From Zygnema cylindricum (taxonomy: Eukaryota > Streptophyta > Zygnematophyceae > Zygnematales > Zygnemataceae): a stretch of 64,000 nt of DNA. The notes beneath the pieces were generated by a model. It saw only the letters and a program-made list of their open reading frames with translations. It searched no databases and was not told the origin of the DNA. Below are positions 49,150-61,273 of the stretch, piece by piece. The stretch is taken from assembly GCA_037447655.1 (NCBI GenBank), contig JBBHKE010002130.1, forward strand, positions 1-64,000. The letters are read 5' to 3'. Position numbers and translations under genes: made by a program. The first letter of the stretch is position 1, and each line of letters starts with the position of its first letter.

Positions 49150-52100
49150 TAAACTACACAAACTGTTGGTGTTTACAAGAATTATTATCTAAAATACACA
49201 AACTGTTAGCGCTAACATGAATTGTTTACTAACTTACACAATCTGTTAGCGCTAACAAGAATTCTAACCTAACTTACACAAATTGTTATTGCTAACAGGA
49301 ACTATTACCTATATTACACAAACTGTTAGCGCTTACAAGAATTGTAACCTAACTTACACAAACTGTTAGCGCTAACAAGAATTTTTATTTAACTTACACA
49401 AATTGTTAGCGCTAACAGGAATTGTAACCTAACTTACACAAACTGTTAGCGCTAACAAAAATTCTTACCTAACTTACACAAACTATTAGCTCTAACAGGA
49501 ATTGTTACCTATATTACACAAACTCTTAGCGCCAACAAGAATTGTAACCTAACTTACACAAACTATTAGCGCTAACAAGAACTGTTATTTAAACTACACA
49601 ACTTGTTAGCGCTAACAAAAATTGTTATCTAAACTACACAAACTGTTAGCATTAACAAGAATTGTAACCTAACTTACATAACTGTTAGCGCTAACAAGAA
49701 CTGTAACCTAACTTACACAAACTGTTAGCGCTAAGAGGAATTGTTATCTAAACTACACAATTTGTTAGCACTAACATGAATTGTTACCTAAATTACACAA
49801 ACTGTTAGCGCTAACAAGAATTGTTCCCTAAATTACACAAACTGTTAGCACTAACAAAAGTTGTTATATAAACTACACAACATGCCAACACTAACAAAAA
49901 TTGTTATCTAAACTACACAAACTGTAAGCGCTAACAAGGATTGTTATCTAAACTACTCAAACTGTTAGCGCTAACAGTGATTGTTATCTAAACTACACAA
50001 ATAGTTCACGCTAACAATAATTGTTACATATATTACACAAACTTTTTGCGCTAACAAGAATTGTTACCTAACTTACACAAACTGCTAGGGCTAACAAGAA
50101 CTGTTATTTAAACTACACAACTTGTTAGCGCTAACAAAAATTATTATCTAAACTACACAAACTATTAGCGTTAACAAGAATTGTAACCTAACTTACATAT
50201 CTGTTAGCGCTAACAAGAACTATAACCTAACTTACACAAACTGTTAGCGCTAATATGAATTGTTACCTATATTACACAAATTGTTAGCGCTAACAAGAAT
50301 TGTTACCTAACTTACACAAACTATTTGGAAACCAGAATTGTTACCTAACTTACACAAACTGTTACCGATAACATGAATTGTTATCTAAACTACACAAACA
50401 GTTAGCGCTAACAAGAATTTTTACCTAACTTACACAAACTGTTAGCAATAACACGAATTGTTATCTAAACTACACAAATTGTTAGCACTAACAGGAATTG
50501 TTACCTAAATTACACAAACTGTTAGCGATAACAGGAATTGTTATCAAAACTACACAAACTATTAGCGTTAACAAGAATTGTAACCTAACTTACATAACTG
50601 TTAGCGCTAACAAGAATTGTTACCTAACTTACACAAACTGTTTGCTAACAAGAATTGTTACCTAACTTAAACAAACTGTTTGCTAACAAGAATTGTTACC
50701 TAACTTACACAAAATGTTTGCTAACAAGAATTGTTATCTAAACTACACAAATTGTTAGCACTAACAGGAATTGTTACCTAAATTACACAAACTGTTAGCG
50801 ATAACACGAATTGTTATCTAAACTACACAAACTATTAGCGTTAACAAGAATTGTAACCTAACTTACATAACTGTTAGCGCTAACAAGAATTGTTACCTAA
50901 CTTACACAAACTGTTTGCTAACAATAATTGTTACCTAACTTACACAAAAAGTTTGCTAACAAGAATTGTTACCTAACTTACACAAACTGTTAGCGATAAC
51001 ACGAATTGTTATCTAAACTACACAAACTTTTAGCGCTAACAGGAATTGTTATCGAAAAAACTCAAACCGTTAGCGCTAACAAGGATTGTTATCTAAACTA
51101 CACAAACAATTAACGCTAACAATAATTGTTACCTAACTTAAACCAACTGTTAGCGCTAACTGGAATTGTTACCTTAATTACACAAACTGTTTGCTAACAA
51201 GAATTGTAACCTAACTTACACAAAGTGTTAGCGCTAACAAGAATTGTTATCTAAACTACACAAACTGTTAACGTTACCCGGTATTGTTATCTTAATTACA
51301 CAAATTGTTAACGCTAACATGAATTGTTACCTAACTTCCACATAGTGTTAGCGCTTACAAGAATTGTAACGTAACTTACACAAACTCTTAACGCTAAATG
51401 GAATTGTTACCTTTATTACACAAATTGTTAGTGTTAACAAAAATTGTAACCTAAACTACACATACTGTTAGCGCTTACAAGAATTGTAACGTAACTTACA
51501 CAATATGTTAGTGCTAATGGGAATGATTATCTAAACTACACAAACAGTTAGCGCTAACAAGAATTGTAACCTAACTTACACAAACTGTTAGCGCTAAAAG
51601 GAATTGTTATCTATAATACACAAACTATTAACGCTAACAAAAATTGTAAACTAACTTACACAAATTGTTTGGGCTAACAAGAATTGTTATCTAAACTACA
51701 CAAAGTGTTAACGCTAACAGGAATTGTTATCTAAACTACACAAACTTTTAGCGTTAGCAAGAATTGTAACCTAACTTAAACTACTGTTAGCGCTAACAAG
51801 AATTGTAACCTAACTTACACAGCCGCGCTAACAGGAATTGTTATCTAAACTACACAAAGTGTTAGCGCTAACAAGAATTGTAACCTAACTTACACAAACG
51901 CGCTAACATGAATTGTTATCTAAACTACACAAACTGTTAGCGCTAACAGGAATTCTTACCTAAATTACAAAAACTGTTAGCGCTAATAGGAATTGTAACC
52001 TAACTTACACAAACTGTTAGCGCTAACAAAAATTCTTACCTAACTTACACAAACTATTAGCTCTAACAAGAATTGTTACCTATATTACACAAACTCTTAG

Positions 52101-52532
52101 CGCCAACAAGAATTGTAACCTAACTTACACAAAGTGTTAAGGCTAACAAGAATTATTACCTATATTACACAAATTGTTAGCGCTAATAAGAGTTGTTATC
52201 ATAACAACACAAACTGTTAGTGTTAACAGAAATTTTTATCTTAACTACACAAACTGCTAGCGCTTACAGGAATTGTAACCTAACTTACACAAACTGTTAA
52301 CGCTAACAAGAATTATTACCTATATTACACAAATTGTTAGCGATAACAAAAATTGTAACCTAACTTACACAAACTGTTAGCGCTAACAAGAATTGTTATC
52401 TTAACTACACAAACTGTTAGCGTTAACAGGAACTGTTATCTTATCTACACAAATTGTTAGCGTTAATATGAATTGTTACCTAACTTACACCAAATGTTAG
52501 CCCTTATAGGAATTGTTATCTAAACTACACAA
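49150..52532 (-). repeat. Satellite S1 array, inverted orientation
   Basis: The same monomer read on the other strand (CTAACTTACACAAACTGTTAGCG). The switch occurs within one monomer at about 49145-49155 (CTAACTGTTAAACTACACAAACTG). Local duplications are visible; one of 273 bp has the landmark TAACCTAACTTACATAACTG at 50581 and 50854. The array ends at CACAA, the target site of EA. Confidence 0.92.
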
Positions 52533-53571
52533 TATTGAAATTTATAAATATCTAGAGTATTTTCTAGGTTTAAATATGTTAGTATAAATGGAAAAGTAAA
52601 GGACGGACAACCTACCTCCACCTCCTCTCTCCAGCCCCCATACTTGTTCTAGTTAGTGAAGGATGGAGAGGGTGGTTGATCCATGGCTGCTTTAGTTCAA
52701 CAGGCAGTTATTTGTAGTAGGTTACTAAAAATATACCTGACGGACCCGGGATTTGATCACGATACCCGTTGTTAGTCAAGTTGGCTAATAGTTGTCAGCT
52801 TTATCCTATTAGACTATGACCAATGCTAAATGCTATAGTATGTGATAGATATATATTTATTTAGGAGGGAAAAAATTCATTTAACTTCAACTTTATACGG
52901 CATGCATAGATACAGGTTTATAAAGTATGAATTACGATACTACTTTGAAACGTATACCGCGCATTTTTGTTTTGACAACGAAACAAATATTGCGCAAGTA
53001 TTTATAACGGCTGAGATTGCATTTCGAGTCAAATCCAACGGCGCACATCATCGCCAAAATCCTGGAATGGTCATTTTGGCATTTAGTGAAGTGGCATGAC
53101 CTGGCGCCACGTGGAGAGATAACAATCGGTCGCGGGAATTTCGAGGAACGTACTGACGAGTGGAAAATGGGGAGCGTCCGCTTAATGGCCTTGTCAGACA
53201 AAGGTCGTACAAAAAGTACATCAGCAGTAGTACTTTTATGTAGTGTACAATATTCTGATTGGTTCGTACATTTAGTAGATAGGGGTTGTGAGAGGGAGCT
53301 AGGACTTAGAAAAATCTGGTAGATGGTCTTCTCTCTCTTTGAGAAGTTGTATAAAATTGGCATTTTTGCCGGCTTATAACTTATCGCCTGGTTGGGCGTT
53401 TTCAGAGATTCTTTTTCCTACCAACTCAGAGGAGTCCAAGCTGCAAAGGGGTGCAATCGGATTGATTGCTTGTCTGCTTGGATAGCAGTGGTTGCCATTG
53501 AAAGTGGGTTAGGTATCAACTATCTAGAGGCTTCTTGTACTTTGTAGTCGAATGGAGGACATAGAGTTTCA
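52533..53571 (+). repeat. EA 5' LTR
   Basis: 1039 bp, starting TATTGAAAT (TG changed to TA) and ending GAGTTTCA. Contains GGCGCCACGTGG (53103), AGGACTTAGAAAA (53301), an antisense tRNA-like module (52741-52826, minus) and the gag start ATGGAGGAC at 53552. Confidence 0.88.
52741..52826 (-). other. tRNA-like module antisense to the EA 5' LTR
   Basis: On the minus strand: AGTCTAATAGGATAAAGCTGA (A-box side), then CGTGATCAAATCCCGGG (B-box/T-arm side, partly decayed here). Counterparts are at 55085-55166, 56303-56388 and 61476-61566. Confidence 0.5.
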
Positions 53572-54448
53572 GGTTATGGGCCCACCCTCTAGGGTGCCTA
53601 CCTTCTATGGATTTGGGTTTATCTATTGGGAAGCCATGATGATGGGAGCTTTGTGTGAAAAACGATACTGGGGTATCGTTAGTGGACAAGTGAAACGTCC
53701 ACCTTCGGGAACTCCACCTGGATTTGGAGGAGTAAGGTTTACTACAGCAACGACTGCCTCAGCGGAGGTGGCAGAGTATAGGGACAGCAGTGTGTCATAC
53801 AAGGGGAAAGGGAAGGAGACACCCCTCACTCCTATTGCCACAATACCGCGAGCAGTGTTCATGGAGACCGCAGATAACGATACTCAAATGTGGGAGGATG
53901 TAAACATGGCTGCCAAGAACTTCATTCTGAGGCACCTCACTCAAGCTTTGGCCACCCCTCATCTTCACATTTACAAGGCCGAGGAGTTGTGGGTGAGTTT
54001 GGTGGAGATTTATAGAGCTGGAACTATTCAGGAGCTCCAGTTGGCTGAGCAAAAGCTAGTGAGTTACACTTACAAAGGAGGAAAGATGTTAGATTACTGT
54101 AATGATCTTTCTTGTTTGTATATGGAGATGGAAAGTGCCGGGTGGACAGGTACAATGAAAATGAAAGTAAACACTCTTATCATAAAGTTACCAGATGAGT
54201 GCGAGAACATAGTGTATCGAGTACAAGATATGCGTGATAGTTCATGGAAATGGAACACAGTGGTCAGGATGATACTTGTGCAGGAAAACACAATGGAGAT
54301 TAGGAGAGGAGGAAAGAGCATTCAAGCTCTAGCAGCAAGAAGGGACCAATGGGAGAACGACCCAAAGAAACCTTACAAATGGGAAAGAGATCATTCTAGG
54401 GGACCGAGGCCCCCTAAGGGTCTTTGTCATTTTTGCAAAAGGTCGTGA
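53552..54448 (+). CDS. gag: EA first-copy Gag, ends in zinc knuckle at TGA
   Basis: 298 codons starting in the LTR (MEDIEFQVMGPPSRVPTF). The capsid has FIYWEAMMMGALCEKRYWGI, HLTQALATPHLHIYKAEELW and TYKGGKMLDYCNDLSCLYM. The frame ends inside the zinc knuckle: CHFCKRS then TGA, where His-containing sequence is expected, with NADC following. The stretch about 54052-54487 is almost base-for-base identical to 57582-58019, including the TGA, while the 5' parts are diverged. Confidence 0.82.
   Translation: MEDIEFQVMGPPSRVPTFYGFGFIYWEAMMMGALCEKRYWGIVSGQVKRPPSGTPPGFGGVRFTTATTASAEVAEYRDSSVSYKGKGKETPLTPIATIPRAVFMETADNDTQMWEDVNMAAKNFILRHLTQALATPHLHIYKAEELWVSLVEIYRAGTIQELQLAEQKLVSYTYKGGKMLDYCNDLSCLYMEMESAGWTGTMKMKVNTLIIKLPDECENIVYRVQDMRDSSWKWNTVVRMILVQENTMEIRRGGKSIQALAARRDQWENDPKKPYKWERDHSRGPRPPKGLCHFCKRS
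53572..53586 (+). promoter_or_regulatory. EA primer-binding site (half-tRNA iMet type)
   Basis: GGTTATGGGCCCACC immediately after the LTR terminal TTTCA; 15-base complement to the initiator tRNA-Met anticodon arm. The gag frame reads through it as VMGPP. Confidence 0.8.
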
Positions 54449-54487
54449 ATCTTCAACGCAGATTGTGTCAACCTGTCGGAGCTGAGG

Positions 54488-54889
54488 AAAGTTCAGATTT
54501 TGGGGGTAATGAGTTTGACATCACTAAAGGAAGTGATGGTATTTATGAAGGTGTGCTTGTAAAAGGGTTAGCATGTGGGTGTATGTTGTACATTGGAGAT
54601 GGGACTGGCTGTTTGGATCGCAAGAGGAAAATTGGTTTGTGTGTGGATGGAAAAGTGATGAGGTGGATAAAATTTTTGCTCGGATTTATGAAAAGTGGGA
54701 TGTTAAATAAAATGTGTGATGCAATTATTATTTCGATTCATCTAATGCATTGTGTTAAATACGAGAGTATTTTCTTAAGTTTTATTAAAGGAAAAGGAAA
54801 AAGTAAAAAGAAAAAGAAAAAAAGGGGAGGGAAGTTTGTTTATTTGTTTGTGGGAGTTGAAAGGATAATATACTATAAAATAAGGGGAG
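54488..54889 (+). pseudogene. EB-type RNase H-like tail fused to EA gag
   Basis: From 54488 the sequence switches from EA gag to the C-terminal region of the EB protein: GNEFDITKGSDGIYEGV, VKGLACGCMLYIGDGTGC and MHCVKYESIFLSF, then a poly-Lys stretch. It aligns with EB copies 1 and 2 over their last roughly 120 residues but is clearly diverged. A purine tract TAAAATAAGGGGAG precedes the next LTR at 54890. This is a third, independent witness of the EB C-terminal domain. Confidence 0.75.
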
Positions 54890-56099
54890 TGTTGATATTT
54901 GAGTATTTTCTAGGTCTATTTTGGTATAGGAAAAATAGCAAAGGTAGTCTGCCTCTAACTCCCTTCTCTAAGCCCTCACACTTGTTGTAGTCAGTGAAGG
55001 CTAGACAAGGAGCTAGAGCCATGGGTGCTTAAGCTCTCTATGGACAAAGGGTGTAGATTTGGTAGACTTACCAAGAAGGTATTTGACGGACCCAGGAATT
55101 GATCTTGGTACCTACAGCCCGTCAAGTAACCAGTAGCCGTTAGCCTTATCCGTTTAGTCTAACACTAGTGCTAAGACGTAATGGGCTTGGTAGATAATTA
55201 AATAATATTTAGTAGGGTTTCCATTTAACTGGATTACGGTTTATATGGCATAGAAACTATTGTACTTTTAAGTGTTGGACAAAACAAATAGTACAGACAT
55301 TTGTTTTGACGGTCCGTATGAAATACCGAAATAAATCGGACAGCCTTGATTAGCGTCGGCTTCGCTAAAGGATAATTTGGCGGTTTGCGGACGTCACCAC
55401 TCCGGATGACCAAAGGCGACATTGTACAGGTTGCGGAATCTCCGAAACAGAACACAACAAATCCGGATGTGACAAATGTCACATTATGGCAATATCGTAC
55501 ACTGTCCGTACATAAAGTACTCCGAAGTACTCCGACGCCTATACGTTATTGTATGGTACCGTTTTTTTGATGTGGCATGACCTGGCGCCACGTGGAGAGA
55601 TAAGATTTGGAAGCAAGAATTCCAGGGATTATAAGAGCGAATCCGGATAGGACATGTGTTGTACGATGGCCGTACAAATGGTACAGCGACACCTGTACCT
55701 TTATGTACAATACAAAAATATGATTGGTCCGTACCTCGGTACTAGAGGGTTTAGAGAGGGGTTTAGGACTTAGAATATTTCATGTAGGTAGCCACCTCTC
55801 TCCCAGAGGGCATCTACAAAAGGCAAACTTTGGCCAGCTATAACTATAAACTCAGTTGACCATTTTTAGTGATTCTTGATGTTGCGAACTCACGAGAGTC
55901 TAAGCTACACAGTGGTGTAGTCGGTCAGAGTTTTTGCTTGCCTCGGTATCTGCATTTACAAGGGAAATTCAAAGTGGGTAAATGTGACCAAATCTTATAT
56001 TCTAACTTTGTATTTTGTGGTGGAACTGAGCACACAAAAAGTGTTATTTCATAAGGGTGAAGGTATATTGAGGTTTTGATTATCAAAGGGTCAGTCATT
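54890..56099 (+). repeat. EB-like LTR, 3' end missing
   Basis: Starts TGTTGATATTTGAG. Contains GGCGCCACGTGG (55583), TAGGACTTAGAATATTT (55763), an antisense tRNA-like module (55085-55166) and the GTGGTGTAGTCGGTCAGAG block of the EB LTRs. It lacks roughly the last 90 bp, including the gag start and terminal CA, and runs directly into LTR-A at 56100. Confidence 0.82.
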
Positions 56100-57103
56100 T
56101 GTTGAAATTAATAGATTTATAAAGTATTTTCTAGGTTTAAATATATTAGTATAAAAGGAAAAGAAAAGAACGGACAGCCTGCCTCCACCTCTTCTCTCTA
56201 GCCCCCATACTTGTTGTAGTCATTGAAGGATAGAGAGGGTAGTTAATCCATGATTGCCTTAGTTCAATAGGCAGTTATTTTTAGTAGGTTACTTTAAATT
56301 TATATGACAGACCCGAGATTTGATCCGGTACCTGCAGTTCGTCAAGTTGGCCGATAGCGGTCACCTTTATCCTATTAGACTAGGACCAATGCTAAATGCT
56401 ATAGGGTATGATAGATATAAATTTATTTAAGAGTAAACGAATTCATTTAACAACAACTGTATACGGCATGCATAGATACAGTTTTGTAAAAGTACAAAGT
56501 ACAATACTATTTTAAAACAGATACCACGCAAGTATTTATGACGGTTGAGATTGCATTTTGGTTCATATCTGACGGCACACATCATCACCTGGATCTCGGA
56601 ATGGTCAATTTGGCGTTTTGTGATGTGGCATGACCTGGCGCCACGTAGAGAGATCAAATTCGGTCGCGGGAATTCCGAGGAACGTACGGACGAGTGAAAA
56701 GTGGACACGCGTCCGCTTAATAACCTTGTCGTACATAGGCTGTACAAAAGGTACACCGGCAGTAGTACTTTTGGGTACGGTACAGTATTTTGATTCTTTA
56801 GTACTTCAGTAGATAGGAGTTATTTGAGGGAATCAGGACTTGGAAAATTTTGGTAGGCAGTCACCTTTCTCTATGAGAGTTTGTACAAATTGCCATTTTT
56901 TTTGCCTCATAACTTATCGTTGGTTGGTCGTTTTCACAGATTCTTTTTCCTATGGACTTAGGGGAGTTCAAGCTGCATAAAGGTGCTGTCACAATGTCTG
57001 CTTATGTGCTTGGGTAGCAGTGGTTGCCATTGAAAGTGAATTAATTAGTAACTATCTATAGGCTTCCTGTATTCTCTAGTCTAATGGAGGACAAAGAATT
57101 GTA
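56100..57103 (+). repeat. EA internal LTR-A copy
   Basis: 1004 bp, TGTTGAAATT to GAATTGTA. The CACGTG motif has decayed to CACGTA (56640). The LTR gag start at 57083 is followed by an in-frame TAG at the LTR end, so gag translation from it is blocked. An antisense tRNA-like module is at 56303-56388. Confidence 0.85.
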
Positions 57104-57980
57104 GGTTATGGGCCCACCCTCTAGGGTGCCCACCTTCATTGGATCGATGTTCATCTATTGGGAAGCCATGATGATAGGAGCTTTGTGCAAAAAACGATAC
57201 AGGGGTATCGTCAGTGGACAAGTGAAACGTCCACCTTCGGGAACTCCACCAAGATTTTGAGGAGTAAGGTTTCTTACAACAACGGCTGCCTCAACCGAGG
57301 AGGCATATGATGGGGACAGTAGTGTGTCCAAAAAGAGGAAAGGGAAGGAGATATCCCTCACTCCTACTGCCACAGTACTGGGAGCGGCAATCGTGAAGAC
57401 CGCGGAGAACGATACTCAAATGTGGGAGGATGTAAACATGGCTGCCAAGAACTTCATTCTGAGGCACCTAACTCAAGCTTTCGCCACCCCTCATCTTCAC
57501 ATTTACAAGGCCGAGGAGTTGTGGGTGAGTTTGGTGGAGATTTACAAATCTTGAACTATTCATGAGCTGTAATTGGCTGAGCAAAAGCTAGTGAGTTACA
57601 CTTACAAAGGAGGAAAGATGTTAGATTACTGTAATGATCTTTCTTGTTTGTATATGGAGATGGAAAGTGCCGGGTGGACAGGTACAATGAAAATGAAAGT
57701 TAACACTCTTATCATAAAGTTACCAGATGAGTGCGAGAACATAGTGTATCGAGTACAAGATATGCGTGATAGTTCATGGAAATGGAACACAGTGGTCAGG
57801 ATGATACTTGTGCAGGAAAACACAATGGAGATTAGGAGAGGAGGAAAGAGCATTCAAGCTCTAGCAGCAAGAAGGGACCAATGGGAGAACGACCCAAAGA
57901 AACCTTACAAATGGGAAAGAGATCATTCTAGGGGACCGAGGCCCCCTAAGGGTCTTTGTCATTTTTGCAAAAGGTCGTGA
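57104..57980 (+). pseudogene. gag: EA second-copy Gag (stops)
   Basis: PBS GGTTATGGGCCCACC at 57104, then VMGPPSRVPTFIGSMFIYW. The frame is broken near 57258 (TGA) and 57552 (TGA), and open again 57573-57980 with TYKGGKMLDYCNDLSCLYM up to CHFCKRS-TGA in the zinc knuckle. The last 435 bp match the first gag copy almost perfectly, with one difference noted (AAAGTAAAC against AAAGTTAAC). Confidence 0.85.
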
Positions 57981-58070
57981 ATCTTCAACGCAGATTGTGT
58001 CAACCTGTCGGAGCTGAGGCTCCAAGAGAACCGTGGAGGGGGTTCTTCCAGAGGGAAGAAAAAGGCACTT

Positions 58071-58577
58071 GTGGTTACAAAAGTGAAAGGAGGAACCGAG
58101 GATGAGTCCTTTGATGAGGATGGGGAGCTTCTTCTTGACGAGAGTTTGGAGGAGAAGGAGATCCCTCGGGGACAAAAGTGTGCCCTTACAAAAATTCGGG
58201 AAGCTCCACAAGAAGGATGGATTATTGACTTAGGTGCATCCATGCATATGTGTCGTGATAAAGAACTCTTCACTAAGCTAAGAAAGATCCTAACTATAGA
58301 GATAAAGTATGGGGATGGGAGAGTGGTTACTACAGATCTAGTGGGATCAGTAGATCTAAATATCTTAGTGGAGGGTAAGACTTCTATCCTTCCATTCTCA
58401 GATGTACTCTACATTTCTCAGCTGAGTAAAAATCTTGTCTCTACGTCTCTGCTAGATGACAAAGAGTTTGATACCTTCATTAGAAAGGGAGTATTTAGAG
58501 CTAAGTATGGGAATGAAGTTTACTTCACGGCAGATAAGGGTAGCCAAGGAATATTTAGGCTTAACTCGAGTAATTAA
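58071..58577 (+). pseudogene. pol: EA protease and pre-integrase region
   Basis: 168-codon open frame. Protease motif GWIIDLGASMHMC at about 58218-58256, where the catalytic DTG is DLG. Downstream are KYGDGRVVTTDLVGSVDLN and VLYISQLSKNLVSTSLLDD, typical copia protease blocks. TAA at 58575 separates it from the integrase part. Confidence 0.83.
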
Positions 58578-58586
58578 AAGAAAAAT

Positions 58587-59330
58587 GCTAACTATGTTGG
58601 TGTTCCTAAGGTGATAATTTGGCATAAGCGGTTGGGGCATGTGCAGTTTGATAGGTTGAGGGAAATGAAAAAACTTGGGGTAGTAGAAGGCATTCTGTTT
58701 GGGGATAATGAAATGATGGATGATTGTTGTGGCTCTGCTTAAGGTAAGACTCACATACTTCCTTTTCCCAAAGCCGCCACATATAGAGGTGGGAAAGTGT
58801 TAGATTTGGTCCACACAAATATTTGAGGACCTACAAAAGTACCTTCGGTTGGAGGAAAGAGGTTTATGATGACAATAACCAATGATTCGTCTATATACTC
58901 TAGAGTCTACTTTCTGAAAACAAAGTCTGAAGCATCAACTTACCTCAAAGAATATAAATAATGGAGTGAGAAGTTGCATGAAGCCCCCATTACGAGGATA
59001 AAGAGTGATAATTGGACGGAATATACCTCTAACTTGTTTGAGGAATATCTGAGAGATGAGGGAGCGCAGCACTAAAAAACTGTACCATATAACCCGGAAC
59101 AAAATGGGGTAGTAGATAGGTTGAATCGGACACTAAGAGATAGTGCATACAGTATGTTAGCAGACATGAAAATAGGAAAGAGATTTTGGTCAGAAACAAT
59201 GAATAGTGCTAACTATATTAAGAATAGAGTCCTTACATCAGCTGTAAAAGGAGTAACACCCTATGAGAGATGGGTTGGAAGGAAAATAGATATCTCACAC
59301 CTTAAAGTATTCGGTAGCTAAGTTCAGTCT
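58587..59330 (+). pseudogene. pol: EA integrase (broken)
   Basis: HHCC block near 58610-58760 (WHKRLGHVQFDRL, with a stop after CCGSA). The core follows with VHTNI-stop-GP (first Asp to Asn), TNDSSIYSRVYFLKTKSE, KSDNWTEY and GVVDRLNRTLRD (third Glu to Asp). The open part 59121-59321 ends at a TAG. At least two of three catalytic acids are altered, so it is non-functional. Confidence 0.83.
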
Positions 59331-59720
59331 GTACAACAAAACTGGCTAGATGCTAAGGAAAAGATACTGTGGGATATGATGAGGGATATTAAGAATAAAA
59401 TACAGCAGCAAAATATAATTCAGTCGGCACCGTTCTGGATTAGAATATCCGGCCCTTTTCTAAGATGGGGTGGGTGGGGTTAGGGGTGGGGAGGAAGTGG
59501 GTGCAGGAGGGGATCCAGATGGGGATGGGAGCCTCGGCCGGATGGGGAATAGGGCGGGACAAGAGATGGGAATGAGAGTGAGGGCTTTCCAGCCAGCTGG
59601 GAGAGGAAGGAGGAGCAGCAAAAGGATACAGGAAAAATCTGCCGCTCATAAGGTAACTAAGCTATCTCACCCAGATGAGCCTCACTCTTACTCGGAGGGA
59701 GTGAATAGTCCAAAGAAAGA
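59331..59720 (+). other. EA integrase-RT linker, G-rich low complexity
   Basis: Degenerate linker between integrase and RT with a GGGTGGGTGGGG-type stretch at 59465-59530. The short open frames on both strands have no recognisable domain. Confidence 0.6.
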
Positions 59721-61260
59721 AAGATGGATTGAGCTGTAAATGATGAGATGGCTTCTATCATGGAAAAAAATACTTCGGAACTAGTGGATTGTCCTCGAGA
59801 CAAAAAACCTACTGGGTGTTAATGGGTATTTAAACTAGAACTGAAGCCAGATAATACCATTGAGAGATATAAGGCTCGATTGGTAGCGAAAGGGTTCACC
59901 CAAAAGGAGGGGATTGACTATGAGGAGACCTTTGCTCCAATTGTTCCGTTCCCATCAGTAAGGATTTTCCTCAGTCTGGTAGTAGCGGAAGACATGGAAA
60001 TACACCAGATGGACATTAAGACTGCTTTTCTAAATGGTGAGTTAGAGGAAGAAATTTTCATGAGAGAACCCGAGGGGTTCGTGGAAGAAGGAGAAGACAG
60101 CAAAATCTACAGGCTCATAAAGTCCTTATATTGTCTGAAGCAGGCTCCCCGACAGTGGAATAAGAAACTAGATGAGTTTCTTACCGGTCTGGGATATATC
60201 CGTATCAGCTCTGATAATTCTATCTATATGTTTGAAGATGAGAATGGTATCATTTTTATTGCAATTTATGAGGATGCTCTGTTTGTGTTGAGAAAATCTT
60301 TCGAAAAGATCAATAAGTTAAAGAAGGATCTTAGAAGCAGATTTGATATGAAGGATTTAGGGGAGGCAAGATATATTTTGGGGATTCAAATGGAGAGAGA
60401 TAGGGGGAAGAAGATTATCAGACTTATTAAGAAGGAAACAATAGGTAATATGTTTGAGAAATTCCAGATAGAAAATGCTAACAGTTCTACCACTCCCATG
60501 GACTTGAAAAAAGTAAGTGATGGGAGTGTAGAAGGAGGAGTGATGATATTAGATGATCAGATGAGTCTAGAGGAGAGAGAGTTTATGAAGTTTATCCCTT
60601 ATAGATAGGTAGTAGGAAGTTTAATATATTTTATAAACTGTACCAGGCCGGACATAGCGGCAGGAGTTGGAGTACTCAGTAGGAGTCTTAATGATCCTAG
60701 GAAGAGAGACTGGGAGCGAGCCAAGAGAGTCATGAGATATCTTGTGGGAACAAAAAAGTTATGGTAACATTTGGGAGGGGAGCACACTGACATCACTACT
60801 TGGAGTTATGCCAGTTATGGGGACGCACCTATGAAAAGATGCACTTCAGGGTAAGTGTTGTATGTTGGGGAAGGTGTATGCTGTTGGAGTAGTAAGCAAC
60901 AAAAGGTGGTTTCTCAGTCTACTATGGAGAGTGAGTACATGGCCATTTGTGAAAGAGTTGATGTGGGTCAAATCCTTGCTGCAAGAACTGGGGTATATGA
61001 AGGAGGGAGTGCATGAAGTGTTTTGTTATAATCAAGATGCCATTGCAATTGCAGCTAATCCAAAATATCATTTTAAAGCTAAACATATGGATATAAGATT
61101 GAGTTTTGTGAGGGAAAAAGTTGACAATAAGATTGTGAATCTAGTATATAGATCTGATGAAGAAATGGTGGAGTATATGATGACAAAACCAGTGCCCTCT
61201 CCTAAATTGAAATATTGTAGAGAAAAATGTGGACTAAAACTGAAGGTAAAATTAGACTAA
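59721..61260 (+). pseudogene. pol: EA reverse transcriptase and RNase H (broken)
   Basis: RT enters at about 59740 (MASIMEKNTSELVDCPRDKK) with a TAA at 59819. The 242-codon frame 59880-60608 has HQMDIKTAFLNGELEE intact, but the YVDD box reads YEDA (FIAIYEDALFVL), which should abolish polymerisation. After a TAG at 60606, RNase H follows: NCTRPDIAAGVGVLSRSL, YASYGDAP (Ser-Asp changed), SQSTMESEYMA and CYNQDAIAIAANPKYHF (Asp changed to Tyr). The frame to 61257 ends in KYCREKCGLKLKVKLD. A purine tract (61260-61273) precedes the 3' LTR. Confidence 0.85.
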
Positions 61261-61273
61261 AAAATAAGAGGAG

